A stretch of DNA of 22,663 nucleotides from Bacillota bacterium (GTDB lineage Bacteria > Bacillota > Clostridia > Acetivibrionales > DTU013): positions 1 through 22,663 of the forward strand of contig JAEXNT010000083.1 of the NCBI GenBank assembly GCA_023439545.1, given 5' to 3'. The notes below the pieces were generated by a model. It was not told the DNA's origin, did no database searches, and worked only from the letters and a program-made list of their open reading frames with translations. Each line of letters starts with the position of its first letter. Position 1 is the first letter of the stretch. The position numbers and the translations under genes were made by a program. Positions 1 to 7,785 of the stretch are shown here, piece after piece.

Positions 1-62
1 CTCCTATGTTGTTTATTTGCGGTTGGCTAGACCTGCAATTATCCTAACATAGGAGTTTTTTT
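1..62 (+). terminator. Compound hairpin with T-tract (intrinsic terminator)
   Basis: The outer stem pairs CTCCTATGTT (1-10) with AACATAGGAG (46-55) perfectly. An inner stem pairs TTGCGGT with ACCtGCAA (one bulged t), and the outer right arm runs into seven T residues. This is the layout of a rho-independent terminator for a plus-strand transcript entering from left of the window. The element starts exactly at the window edge, so it may be longer. It could also end transcripts from the convergent minus-strand gene. Confidence 0.6.
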
Positions 63-90
63 ATATTCAACGGCATAAGCCTTTTTTCTT

Positions 91-109
91 CCACTTGCTT
101 AGCAAGTGG
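91..109. other. 8-bp hairpin just after the stop codon of the beta-propeller gene
   Basis: CCACTTGC and GCAAGTGG form a perfect 8-bp stem with a TTA/TAA loop, starting directly after the TAA stop at 111-113 on the minus strand. In the minus-strand transcript it is followed by an A-rich, not U-rich, run, so it is not a classical intrinsic terminator. A 3'-end stabiliser, or half of a termination unit together with the hairpin at 1-62, is an inference. Confidence 0.4.
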
Positions 110-110
110 T

Positions 111-1772
111 TTACGTTGTTATACAAACAAGTCCTTTATCCTCCAGGATAAAGGAATAGCCAGTATACTTCCCGTCTTCCGTAATTCCAGCCAATTCGTA
201 TGTTGACGTCTTATCGTTATAAATTATGTCTGCATTCCATAAAACACCGACATCCGGGGTGATCGATCTTTCATTCAGCATTTCTCCGGTAAGTAATCCA
301 TACTGTCGGATCCGGTAATTGCCGGATGCTATTTCTTGCAGTGTAATCAGATACTTTCCATCCTCGCTTACTCTTGCATGAGCGCTTTCCGACCCGCCAA
401 CCTTTATAGTAAATGCTTCTGTTGTTTGCAGATCAAGTATTGGGACCCTTCCGACGGAGGTTCCGATAAAAGGCTTCCCATTATCACGTATGCAGGCATA
501 TCTGGCTGTCACCTGGATTGAATTTGAATGGTACTGTTTTTCAATGTGAAGAGACATTTTTCTATTCTCAAGGTCAATCAATCCGAAAACACAGTCACCC
601 TCTTCCGTTTTAATACTACCTCCTGTAAAAACAATATTTTTGCTGTCCCTGGTGAAGCACACATGTGAAAAACCTACATCCCTCTCTTCATCAAATATCT
701 TTTCTATTACACCGGAGTATACTTCATAAACATATAGTTTATCAAATGCCCAAGCAACTTTGGCGCCATCTTTAGAAACAGCCGATTGAGGCAGCGGCCC
801 CCAATAATCTGCAGGCAATTTTGAGCCGACATCAATCTCCTTTTCCAGATTCAAGTTTTCATCATAAACCCTGAGTATGCATCGATTAATTACCTCCGGA
901 AAAATTACAAATGAACCGTATGCATCTTTTTCCTTTTTTACGGGTGTATCCGCATAATTGACTTGAATGACATACCCTTTATCAAACTTATGTATATTTT
1001 GAACATAGCTGTTCTTTTCAAATGCAATCTTCTTTATTAATCCATTTGTACTATAATCTGTCAGCAGTAAAGAGTTCATCTCATAATCAAAACTCGCATA
1101 TCGTTTCGGAAATTCATTGTTATCCCGACCTCCCGCCATAGACGTTTTAGCCGAACCGTCAAACACCTTCCCTTGTTTGGTCTCCTTTGATTTTTCCCAA
1201 GTGTCATTGGCCTTTTCTGCTTTTTGAACAACATTATTCCCTTGGTAATCCTTGTAAATCACAAGAATTTCAGAAGAATCCTGTTTTACAATAATAAATG
1301 GACGTTTGTTACCCTTCTGGACATCTTTATAAAAGTAGAACTCATTTATTATCGGTTTGGCTTTTTCGAGGAAATCTTTATCCTCAAATCCTTCTATTTT
1401 TCCGGAGAAAAAATCGTTTAGCTGATCAAATTCGAGAACAGTATAATCTTCAATGGTTATTTTATGTGTAGCTACTATGTCCTTCAGAATATCGTCCCGT
1501 TCTTTTTTTAGCTCTAACTTTTTAAGTTCTTCCGATGATGACTTGCTATTACCGATTTCTTCGTTATATTGTTCCAATACCCTTTTTCTTTCTTCGTATG
1601 CTGCTATTTTTTCATCGCGGCTTAAATTGTTGTCTTTTAATTTTTCTGTTAGCATAATAAAGTTTCTTTTAAACACATTAAATGGGTTTTCCGAGGTCAC
1701 GGCATATGCTATTGATGTTGAAAGTAATATGAAAACCACAATCGATAATATTAATATACTCCTTGTTTTCAT
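111..1772 (-). CDS. Predicted secreted protein with coiled-coil N-terminus and beta-propeller-like C-terminus
   Basis: This 553-residue protein begins with a Sec signal peptide (residues 1-24, hydrophobic core ILILSIVVFILL, cleavage after AYA). Residues about 35-105 are highly charged and helical, probably a coiled coil. From about residue 200 to the end the sequence is a run of short beta-strand blocks (for example VAWAFDKLYVYEVYSG, NIVFTGGS, YLITLQEIASGNYRIRQY) of the kind seen in WD40/YVTN-type propellers, but no single family is recognised. The ATG at 1772 has an AGAGGTAA ribosome-binding site at good spacing. It lies 73 bp downstream of the DUF6147-like gene and is probably co-transcribed with it. 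A role outside the membrane is inferred from the signal peptide; substrate or partner is unknown. Confidence 0.7.
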   Translation of the reverse strand: MKTRSILILSIVVFILLSTSIAYAVTSENPFNVFKRNFIMLTEKLKDNNLSRDEKIAAYEERKRVLEQYNEEIGNSKSSSEELKKLELKKERDDILKDIVATHKITIEDYTVLEFDQLNDFFSGKIEGFEDKDFLEKAKPIINEFYFYKDVQKGNKRPFIIVKQDSSEILVIYKDYQGNNVVQKAEKANDTWEKSKETKQGKVFDGSAKTSMAGGRDNNEFPKRYASFDYEMNSLLLTDYSTNGLIKKIAFEKNSYVQNIHKFDKGYVIQVNYADTPVKKEKDAYGSFVIFPEVINRCILRVYDENLNLEKEIDVGSKLPADYWGPLPQSAVSKDGAKVAWAFDKLYVYEVYSGVIEKIFDEERDVGFSHVCFTRDSKNIVFTGGSIKTEEGDCVFGLIDLENRKMSLHIEKQYHSNSIQVTARYACIRDNGKPFIGTSVGRVPILDLQTTEAFTIKVGGSESAHARVSEDGKYLITLQEIASGNYRIRQYGLLTGEMLNERSITPDVGVLWNADIIYNDKTSTYELAGITEDGKYTGYSFILEDKGLVCITT

Positions 1773-1845
1773 AATGAAATTACCTCTTCCCTGCTCTTAT
1801 ATAGCATTAATTGCCTGGCGAGTTTTATATATTTCGTGGATGTCT

Positions 1846-2298
1846 CTAGTTATATGTAATTGTTTTACTATAACCTATAAAACTGTCAATTACAGCATTA
1901 TTGCCATTAATCGCAGTGTGTGTGAGTTTTAGTCTGTATTGGTATCCGCTTATGACATACCAATCATTGCTCAAGGAAACAACCGTGCTGTCCGAAGCGC
2001 TCCAAGTCTTGATTGTCTTCCATTGCCCATCATATTGCTGAAGCTCAATGACGAGCCCGGCATCATATCCATACTGGACTTCGGTTCTGCCTTCACAGGT
2101 TAATCTCCCGCCTGAGTTTAAAATCAGATTGTTGGCATAACTGACTATTGCAAGAAAACAAGGTGAAATAGAAGCATTTTCTTTGCCTGAATCGATTAGA
2201 TCGCCTTGTTCAGCGGCGGATACAACGCTTATTCCGTTCAAACACGTTAAAACTGCAATTACTAAAGCTGCAATTTTGCCTGAAACTTTTTTTCTCAT
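1846..2298 (-). CDS. Small secreted protein, DUF6147-like
   Basis: This 150-residue protein has a clear signal peptide (residues 1-28, cleavage likely after VVSA). A mature beta-rich domain follows, with alternating hydrophobic/polar strands such as GLVIELQQYDGQWKTIKTW and the Tyr-rich WYVISGYQYRLKLTH. The overall pattern matches, from memory, the small secreted Clostridia proteins grouped as DUF6147; that assignment is unverified. I chose ATG 2298 because GGGGGGA lies 7 nt upstream; an in-frame TTG at 2319 lies before that site and is unlikely. Function is unknown. It sits directly upstream of the beta-propeller-like secreted protein, so the two may act together at the cell surface. One copy of a 27-bp direct repeat lies in its 5' leader. 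Confidence 0.7.
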   Translation of the reverse strand: MRKKVSGKIAALVIAVLTCLNGISVVSAAEQGDLIDSGKENASISPCFLAIVSYANNLILNSGGRLTCEGRTEVQYGYDAGLVIELQQYDGQWKTIKTWSASDSTVVSLSNDWYVISGYQYRLKLTHTAINGNNAVIDSFIGYSKTITYN

Positions 2299-2320
2299 TA
2301 AGAATCCCCCCTTAATCAAG

Positions 2321-2347
2321 TCTCACATACTTTGAATATCTTCGTTT
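2321..2347. repeat. 27-bp direct repeat, copy 1
   Basis: The first 21 bases (TCTCACATACTTTGAATATCT) are written here in two parts, TCTCACATAC and TTTGAATATCT, and are identical to those at 3124-3144. One mismatch then precedes a shared CGTTT, giving 26 of 27 matches. The two copies are in the same orientation and bound the AT-rich membrane-protein gene. Copy 1 lies in the leader of the DUF6147-like gene. Confidence 0.75.
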
Positions 2348-2768
2348 CTCCAAGCAGCAAATCTCCCATGTCTTCCGGCATCGAATGTACGTTTGCCTCC
2401 TGTATTTGATTGTGGTTACTGCCAGGCAACTCAAACATCGAGTTCTACAGTTTGGCATTTCTTTTTTCAAAGTTCATTTTTATTCCCATACAAGAATGCT
2501 CCTTTGTAGCTTTAGTCTTTTAAAGGGAATGTCTAAAAACCTGAAAAGCCTAAAGACTTTTTAGTAGGATTATGTCATATGAATGGCTAAATTGGTTGGC
2601 GCCGTTTTGTTTGGCACTTACTAACTGAAGCGGCTGATTTGGCAATTTCCCTTCTCTTGGAGGTTTTAGAAACTATATTCATATCTGCACTGTATATTCA
2701 TATTTAATATTCGAAGAGAGAAAATAACCTAACAGAACCATACCTACTTGTTTATACATGATTATTCC
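2348..2768. other. Non-coding stretch with a short inverted pair
   Basis: No convincing gene is visible in this 421-bp region. TCTAAAAACCT (2532-2542) and AGGTTTTAGA (2661-2670) form an imperfect inverted pair about 140 bp apart, which could be the ends of a tiny decayed element. The rest shows no strong promoter or ribosome-binding site. Minus-strand frames just upstream of repeat copy 1 stay open for about 40 codons, but without a recognisable family. Confidence 0.35.
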
Positions 2769-3086
2769 CTATAATATAACAATAAAATTAGGCAGCATAA
2801 TATTGTCAAAACCAATGAAAACGAGAAAGTTTAAACCAATTAATACAAATAAAACAACAAATAAAGGAATAAAAGTTATTAGAAATCTTACTTTATCAAA
2901 TTTAACATTTTTAGATTTATTATTTAGTAAATCTTTATTCAAACCTATTAGAACTCCAGCTATAAATAAGCAAAGGAATTCAACTATATAATGTAAATTC
3001 CTATCTTTAAAATAAAAGAGCCTTTCAAATAAATATATAAGAACAATGTATATAGGAACATAAAATACTTGTTTTCTTAATTTCAT
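2769..3086 (-). CDS. Small AT-rich integral membrane protein of unknown function
   Basis: This 105-residue protein has three predicted membrane segments: about residues 8-26 (FYVPIYIVLIYLFERLFYF), 32-50 (LHYIVEFLCLFIAGVLIGL) and 66-92 (VRFLITFIPLFVVLFVLIGL and onward). Short Lys/Asn-rich loops separate them. A GAGGAT ribosome-binding site precedes ATG 3086. Base composition is far more AT-rich than the genes from 4.4 kb onward, and codons are almost all A/T-ending, which suggests transfer. It lies between the two copies of a 27-bp direct repeat. The C-terminus stops soon after the third helix and may be truncated. No family recognised; an immunity-type membrane protein is one speculative possibility. 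Confidence 0.6.
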   Translation of the reverse strand: MKLRKQVFYVPIYIVLIYLFERLFYFKDRNLHYIVEFLCLFIAGVLIGLNKDLLNNKSKNVKFDKVRFLITFIPLFVVLFVLIGLNFLVFIGFDNIMLPNFIVIL

Positions 3087-3368
3087 AAAATCACTATCCT
3101 CTATTTATTAACCCCTAATAAATTCTCACATACTTTGAATATCTACGTTTTTCACGGTTTTTCATATTGATCTGGTTAAGCCTGTTCTCTGGGTCTATGC
3201 CCTTAAGGAGAAATTCAACTTGACTGCCCCGGCTCTTCCTTTTCAAATTACAATTTGGTACTTGCCGTTGCTGTAATTGCTGTGTCCGATTCCACCTGCT
3301 CCATAGATTGGTTTCTATCAATAATAACCAGTTTAAAAAGGAAAAGAGGACAAGTTTTTAAATATTTT
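3087..3368 (-). other. Gene debris, including a 68-codon open frame
   Basis: A minus-strand open frame at 3115-3321 encodes a very Arg/Gln/Asn-rich 68-residue peptide ending in EKRRYSKYVRIY. No ribosome-binding site suits its ATG and it resembles no family I know. The same frame in repeat copy 1 (around 2325-2350) also reads EKRRYSKYVR, because the DNA repeat covers this stretch. Other frames here carry short protein-like stretches that hit stops. I read the segment as remnants of one or more disrupted genes, not as a functional gene. Confidence 0.35.
3124..3150. repeat. 27-bp direct repeat, copy 2
   Basis: Matches 2321-2347 at 26 of 27 positions, same orientation, 803 bp apart. The pair could be a recombination scar, attachment-like sites, or conserved 3' tails of a decayed repeated gene. 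Confidence 0.75.
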
Positions 3369-3752
3369 TTATTTTTTAACGTTTTCAGCTATTTCTATCA
3401 TTTCTTTTTCGTCAAGTGTTCCGCTTAATATATACGACAATTTTTCATCGTGCCATACCAGAATATTGACATTGCTATTCGAACTGTAAAGTGCCTCTTG
3501 ATCATTAATAATAATTTTCTTGACAGACGCGTTTTCTGTATCAATTCCCATCGAGCCGGTAATGTTATTCATAGAGAAAACAAAATAATACTTTTCCCCT
3601 TTGAAAACCAGGCTGGCCATGTTACCTTCAACATCTCTTTTATCAAGCTTAAAACCTTCGGGTATATAGCCGAGAGTAATTTCATCGGATTTGTAAGAAT
3701 CACCTTTTAAGCCGTCTTCTCCAAAATTGATTTCCGAATGGGTTTGACTCAT
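3369..3752 (-). CDS. DUF4367-domain protein, probably an anti-sigma factor remnant lacking its N-terminal half
   Basis: The 127 residues from ATG 3752 match the DUF4367 pattern, with a GYIPEGFKL opening, alternating strands such as YYFVFSMNN, and an ending of HDEKLSYILSGTLDEKEMIEIAENVKK. In Clostridia this domain is usually the extracytoplasmic C-terminal half of an anti-sigma factor whose N-terminal half has a cytoplasmic part and one membrane helix. Both are absent here: no signal peptide or helix precedes the domain. The same frame continues upstream through TTG 3797 into RLARARKTLSRVLE, which is the end of sigma region 4. The domain is therefore joined directly to the tail of the broken sigma gene. 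A product made from ATG 3752 would be cytoplasmic and probably non-functional. No good ribosome-binding site is seen at this ATG. Confidence 0.55.
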   Translation of the reverse strand: MSQTHSEINFGEDGLKGDSYKSDEITLGYIPEGFKLDKRDVEGNMASLVFKGEKYYFVFSMNNITGSMGIDTENASVKKIIINDQEALYSSNSNVNILVWHDEKLSYILSGTLDEKEMIEIAENVKK

Positions 3753-4284
3753 TTCAATTTCCAGTACCCGTGATAACGTTTTTCTCGCTCTTGCCAACCT
3801 TTTTTTACCGTTTCCTCGGGTATTTCAAGCAGTTTCACAATTTCGTGCAGTATCCATAGGCCTGCTTTAATAAAAGCACATCTCTATATATCGGGTTCAG
3901 CGCTTCAATCGCCCTGGTAATCTGCTTAACGCTATCCTTGTCTGCAAGTATATCCAGCGGGTCATTCCCGGCATCCGCGATATCGGCGTCAATAACGTCG
4001 ATCGTATCGCTTCGCTTGTTCAAGTGAAGGCTTTTATTGCATATGCTCTTAGCAACATTAACACATATAATAACAAGGAAATTTCGTGTTCGGGGACAAT
4101 TAATTTCATCAATTTTATGCAAATTATCAATTATTTTTATAAAGGACTGCTGGACGGCATCTTCGGCAAGATGCCTGTCCTGCAGGATCTTATTGGCTTC
4201 GCTGTACATAAGGTACTTGTATTGCTCATATAATCGTTCAGCCTTCAACAGGTCGGCATTGTTATCTATCGAAAGCAATAGCAT
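3753..4284 (-). pseudogene. ECF-type RNA polymerase sigma factor, frameshifted in region 4
   Basis: From ATG 4284 (ribosome-binding site GGAGGTG) the frame encodes 149 residues. Region 2 is clear (LYEQYKYLMYSEANKILQD, then HLAEDAVQQSFIKIIDNLHKI), and region 4 begins at IEALNPIYRDVLLLKQAYGY before the frame ends in CTKL. Restoring one GAAA unit near 3842 continues the protein as TKEIVKLLEIPEETVKK. Restoring one A in the A7 run (3800-3806) then continues it as RLARARKTLSRVLE, the expected helix-turn-helix of region 4. The gene therefore carries a 4-bp and a 1-bp deletion and lacks a working -35 recognition helix. The second break is at a homopolymer and could be a sequencing error; the first is harder to explain that way. 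It sits directly upstream of its likely anti-sigma remnant. Confidence 0.75.
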
Positions 4285-4469
4285 TGTACACCTCCGCTTC
4301 CCCTTGTATTTTTTTGTAACTATTAACTATAATAACATATTTTGTACAGATACTGGCATCATTTATGTTACAATTTCAATAGCTACCGATAGAAACGCCG
4401 TTGGTAATGCGTCTCATCGCGAGGGTCTGCGAAGGGTATGTGGGGATATCTGTTAACCGGCTTGCTCGA

Positions 4470-7169
4470 TTATTTTATAACAGCCTGCAAGTACTGTGCT
4501 GCGCGCAGCTTTTTGTCATTAACGTCCGCAGTGCTGCCCCCGCCGGCGCCCGGCAGCTGTCCTATCTCGCCGGAAAGTATTTCATTGAACATCTCGGAGG
4601 CGTTTCCCGGCAAAGCGTTTATGACGCTCTCCAATGAACTGATTTTTAAGTCCTGCCTGAGCAGACCTTTATCGGTCAGCATAGCCAGTGCGGCGGCGGC
4701 AAGTGATGATGCGGCTGTTTTTCCGGGATCTGTTGTCTGTGTCAGGGTATCTGTCCGGGCTGCAGACATCGCTACGGTTTGAGCTGCGCCTCGGTCATTG
4801 CCGGTCAGATATTTCATCAGTGCTTCTCCGGCTTTTATGAGCTGTATCCTGTATGGCTTCCACTCTTCACCAAGCAAAAGCATTCCTATAATAAAGCATG
4901 AGGTCCTGAATACAGCATCGCCGTCGGTACCGAAAGAGCCTGAGGCGTCCTGCAGCTGTGCAGCAGTAATAATCATTTCATGCAAAGCTGCCCTGGTATC
5001 AGTCATTCCATGTAACTCTGTCTTGATATCGGTGGTCTTATTTTCCGTTGGGCTTGCTCCCGCCCTACTGTCAAAAGCTTTCGGTGCGCTTGAGAAAGCG
5101 GATTCTTCCTGCCTGCTCCGCATCGATTTGCCGCTACCCGATCTGCCGGAAATCGATCGTCCTTTCCTCAGGAATGAAGGCATTCCGATGAAACCGGGTT
5201 CTTCAGCATCACAGTTCATGCCGTTTATCCCGCCCTCTTCACCCTGATATGACCTCATGCAGCTTTCAGTTACGCATAAAGGTGCAAAAGAAAATGTCTT
5301 TTCCTGTGAGAGCGGCATAGACCATCCTCTGGGAGTTGCAACAGGTACTATCACTGTCTGCGGCAGACATTTTGTTTTGGTGGTTCTTCTGTATACGGCC
5401 ACCAGTGAAGTCAACGTCGACAGCACCGAATACCTTAAAGAAAGCTCGATGATCTCCTTCCTGACAAGGTCCTTTCTGCGCTCATAGGTACCGTTCATTT
5501 GACCTTCCAGTTCCGTGATCGTGCCTTTCGCCCACTTAAGGCCGAGCAGCCTTTCATCTCCCGTATTTTCGCCTTTGATTTCAAACTTGAGTTTTTCATC
5601 CCCGACGCTTCCGACGATCCTTACCGTATCCATTTTAGCGCCATTTTCCTCCCGGGCAATAAATCTGAAGGTCTCCGAGTCATATAACCTGGCCGGCAGC
5701 GACGGCACGGTTTCAAGTTCTCTTCCGTTCTCACCGGTCACTGTTAAATCGGCAAGGTAAGGCTGGTGTATCCTTGAAAACTGACGTATCACCTTGTCTT
5801 CTATTCTTTCTCCGGGATATATGTATTCCGGCATGCCGTTCCCGGCCTTTGCCAGGCTATCGATGAAATACTTGTTCACTGCGGTATCGATACCGAACGG
5901 ATATAGCTGCAGCGAAACGCCGTTTTTACTCACAAGATCGACTATCTGGCTCTCATTGCCGACCTGTCCGTCTGTAAACAGAAAAACGACTCTTTCAAGT
6001 CCCTTTATCCCGTCCGAACGTTCAAGCACGAATCTCAGCGGATCGAATATTTCCGTGCCTCCCATCGCCGCAAGCGCCGATATCCATTTGTCCGCCGCTT
6101 CGAGATTATCCTGCGAATAGGGCAGAGATATTTTTGAGAAACAGCTGTAGCTGTTCTCGAACGCGATAACATTGAAATAATCGCCTTCAAACAGGTTCCT
6201 CAGCGAGATCGAAAGCGCACGTTTTGCCTGTTCGAGCTTTTCCCCGCCCATCGAGCCCGATGCGTCCACCAGGAATACATATTCGCAAGCCCCGGGTTTT
6301 TTAAGGTGATCGGAAAGATCAGGACAAAAACTGACCGACCCGAAAATACCGTTGCCGCCCGAGGCTGTAATCAAGCTGTCCGCATTGTCCTCAGCAAGTT
6401 GCGCCGCTATTATGAAATCGCTGTCCAGCGGCTCATTTTCCTTCGATAAGGTAACTGTCACATTTTCCCCGTCGAAGCTGACTTCGACCGGGTGGCTGGG
6501 CGAAGAGACCTTTTTCAGCCCTTTCATCCCTTTAAGTACCGCTTTTATTTTGAGCGTGTAATCAGTCTTTCCAACAGGCGGAGTTATATAATCCGCGTCG
6601 GGCACGAGCTCCGTAGGGCTTGCTGTCCCCGGACCGGCCTTAATCCCGGTCTCGAGTCCGGTCTTGTGTCCCGTTCCATTCCCCGGGATGTAACGCGGCG
6701 CTACTACTGTGGGAATGGACCAGCGCAGCTCATGATCGGTTATTTTGACGTCTTCAATGTAAGAAATAGTGATCGAAACTTTTTCACCGGCGGCAATGTT
6801 CCCGAGCGAAACCTGAAAAATATCGGGTCTGTGGCTTTCGAGCAGGAAAGCGCTGTCGCCTTTCCGAACCGCCCTGTCGTATTCCCTGAAGGCTTCTTCC
6901 TTTTCCCTGAATTCTCCCTGTATCGTATCGCTGCCGATGCTGCATCTGAAGCCTGTCACCTGGGCGTCGTGAGGGACCGGGAACGTATATAGGGCTTCTA
7001 TGGCATGACCGGAGGCGTTTATGTAGTTTTGCGTCAAAGTGACTTCCGACATGAATGTGTCCAGCACTGCGTCTATTTCAACATTACGCAGAGGACAGAC
7101 AGGCCTGCCGGTCTTTATATCCGTTATGCAATTCAGGGAGTAGTTATCTTCGTTTTTGTTGGTTTTCAT
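4470..7169 (-). CDS. VIT and VWA domain-containing protein
   Basis: This 899-residue protein has a VIT domain at about residues 12-142 (PVPHDAQVTGFRCSIGSDTI, then the EKEEAFREYDRA and FQVSLGNIAAGEKVSI blocks typical of the family). A VWA domain follows at about 295-465. All metal-ion-dependent adhesion-site residues are present: D302, S304, S306 (DASGS), T372 (GGTEI) and D400 (FTDG). Residues 165-200 are a Gly/Thr/Pro linker. Residues about 665-730 are low-complexity Ser/Arg/Gly, and 735-899 is a helical, Ala-rich domain. No signal peptide is visible, so it is probably cytoplasmic. The architecture resembles the VWA5A/inter-alpha-trypsin-like proteins of bacteria, which bind partners through the metal site; the partner here is unknown. 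It starts 5 bp after the MerR stop codon and shares that gene's promoter. The ribosome-binding site (GGAAGGT) overlaps the end of the MerR gene. Confidence 0.85.
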   Translation of the reverse strand: MKTNKNEDNYSLNCITDIKTGRPVCPLRNVEIDAVLDTFMSEVTLTQNYINASGHAIEALYTFPVPHDAQVTGFRCSIGSDTIQGEFREKEEAFREYDRAVRKGDSAFLLESHRPDIFQVSLGNIAAGEKVSITISYIEDVKITDHELRWSIPTVVAPRYIPGNGTGHKTGLETGIKAGPGTASPTELVPDADYITPPVGKTDYTLKIKAVLKGMKGLKKVSSPSHPVEVSFDGENVTVTLSKENEPLDSDFIIAAQLAEDNADSLITASGGNGIFGSVSFCPDLSDHLKKPGACEYVFLVDASGSMGGEKLEQAKRALSISLRNLFEGDYFNVIAFENSYSCFSKISLPYSQDNLEAADKWISALAAMGGTEIFDPLRFVLERSDGIKGLERVVFLFTDGQVGNESQIVDLVSKNGVSLQLYPFGIDTAVNKYFIDSLAKAGNGMPEYIYPGERIEDKVIRQFSRIHQPYLADLTVTGENGRELETVPSLPARLYDSETFRFIAREENGAKMDTVRIVGSVGDEKLKFEIKGENTGDERLLGLKWAKGTITELEGQMNGTYERRKDLVRKEIIELSLRYSVLSTLTSLVAVYRRTTKTKCLPQTVIVPVATPRGWSMPLSQEKTFSFAPLCVTESCMRSYQGEEGGINGMNCDAEEPGFIGMPSFLRKGRSISGRSGSGKSMRSRQEESAFSSAPKAFDSRAGASPTENKTTDIKTELHGMTDTRAALHEMIITAAQLQDASGSFGTDGDAVFRTSCFIIGMLLLGEEWKPYRIQLIKAGEALMKYLTGNDRGAAQTVAMSAARTDTLTQTTDPGKTAASSLAAAALAMLTDKGLLRQDLKISSLESVINALPGNASEMFNEILSGEIGQLPGAGGGSTADVNDKKLRAAQYLQAVIK

Positions 7170-7174
7170 TGGCT

Positions 7175-7672
7175 TTAACCTTCCTTCATCATTTTTTGGG
7201 CGTATCTGTATAGAACTTCCGCCATTTCACACGCTTTTTCATTATCGGATCGAAAGTGAAGCTCCAGTCCGGAGCCGATATCGATACGTTCATAGGTTAT
7301 GCTGCCTGCCGCTGCGTTCTTTTTCGTATGGTTAATCCCCTGAGGGTTCTCCCCGGTCAAACAAACGGAAGGGCCGTATTGTACCGAGGGTTCTGACAAC
7401 ATCACAGCCGCATCGCTTCCCTCAAGGCTATTTAAAACTTCCTGCAGGCTCATGCCGGATATCCTTCTTCTGATCTCGTCGAGCGGAAGATAATCGTCCT
7501 GAAGTTTTTTTATCAGCATGATTCTGTAGAGATGTTCGTCCGAATAGGTCGTTCCGAGACCCGCGCCTTCGGAAGGCGGCAGCAGCCCGCGGCCCATATA
7601 GTAGTGGATCGTTCGCTTTGTCACACCCGATTTTTCCGCAAGCTCTCCGATTCGATAACTGTTTTGGTCCAT
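7175..7672 (-). CDS. MerR-family transcriptional regulator
   Basis: This 165-residue protein has an N-terminal winged helix-turn-helix at about residues 6-75 (YRIGELAEKSGVTKRTIHYY, GLLPP, TTYSDEHLYRIMLIKKLQDDYLPLDEIRRRI), which is diagnostic of MerR. The C-terminal 90 residues are divergent and lack the Cys clusters of metal-sensing members, so the signal is unknown. ATG 7672 is preferred over the in-frame GTG at 7681, because AAAGGTGA lies 6 nt upstream of the ATG and overlaps the GTG. The gene is first in an operon with the VIT-VWA gene. A dyad lies in the spacer of its own promoter (7765-7780), so autoregulation is likely. Confidence 0.85.
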   Translation of the reverse strand: MDQNSYRIGELAEKSGVTKRTIHYYMGRGLLPPSEGAGLGTTYSDEHLYRIMLIKKLQDDYLPLDEIRRRISGMSLQEVLNSLEGSDAAVMLSEPSVQYGPSVCLTGENPQGINHTKKNAAAGSITYERIDIGSGLELHFRSDNEKACEMAEVLYRYAQKMMKEG

Positions 7673-7756
7673 AAAATTCACCTTTTATAATATATTTTAT
7701 TTTTAAAGGTTTAAGCTGTCATAAAGAGCAAAACCGATAATATGTCTCTGGATAAA

Positions 7757-7785
7757 ATTATAATACCGTTACGTTACGGTGTCAA
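7757..7785 (-). promoter_or_regulatory. Consensus sigma-A promoter of the MerR/VIT-VWA operon with spacer dyad
   Basis: On the minus strand TTGACA (7785-7780) and TATAAT (7762-7757) are separated by exactly 17 bp. The spacer holds a near-palindrome, ACCGTAACGTAACGGT (7765-7780, 14 of 16 bases symmetric). MerR proteins bind dyads between -35 and -10. Activated MerR promoters usually have a 19-bp spacer; 17 bp suggests strong basal activity, with MerR possibly repressing. Confidence 0.75.

Noticed and set aside
2758..2991. 77-codon plus-strand frame opposite the AT-rich membrane protein
   Set aside because: Lys/Asn/Thr-rich antisense shadow with no ribosome-binding site; the minus-strand frame has clear membrane helices and a ribosome-binding site.
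6492..6992. 166-codon plus-strand open frame opposite the VIT-VWA gene
   Set aside because: It lies wholly antisense to a well-supported gene, has no family resemblance and no suitable ribosome-binding site.
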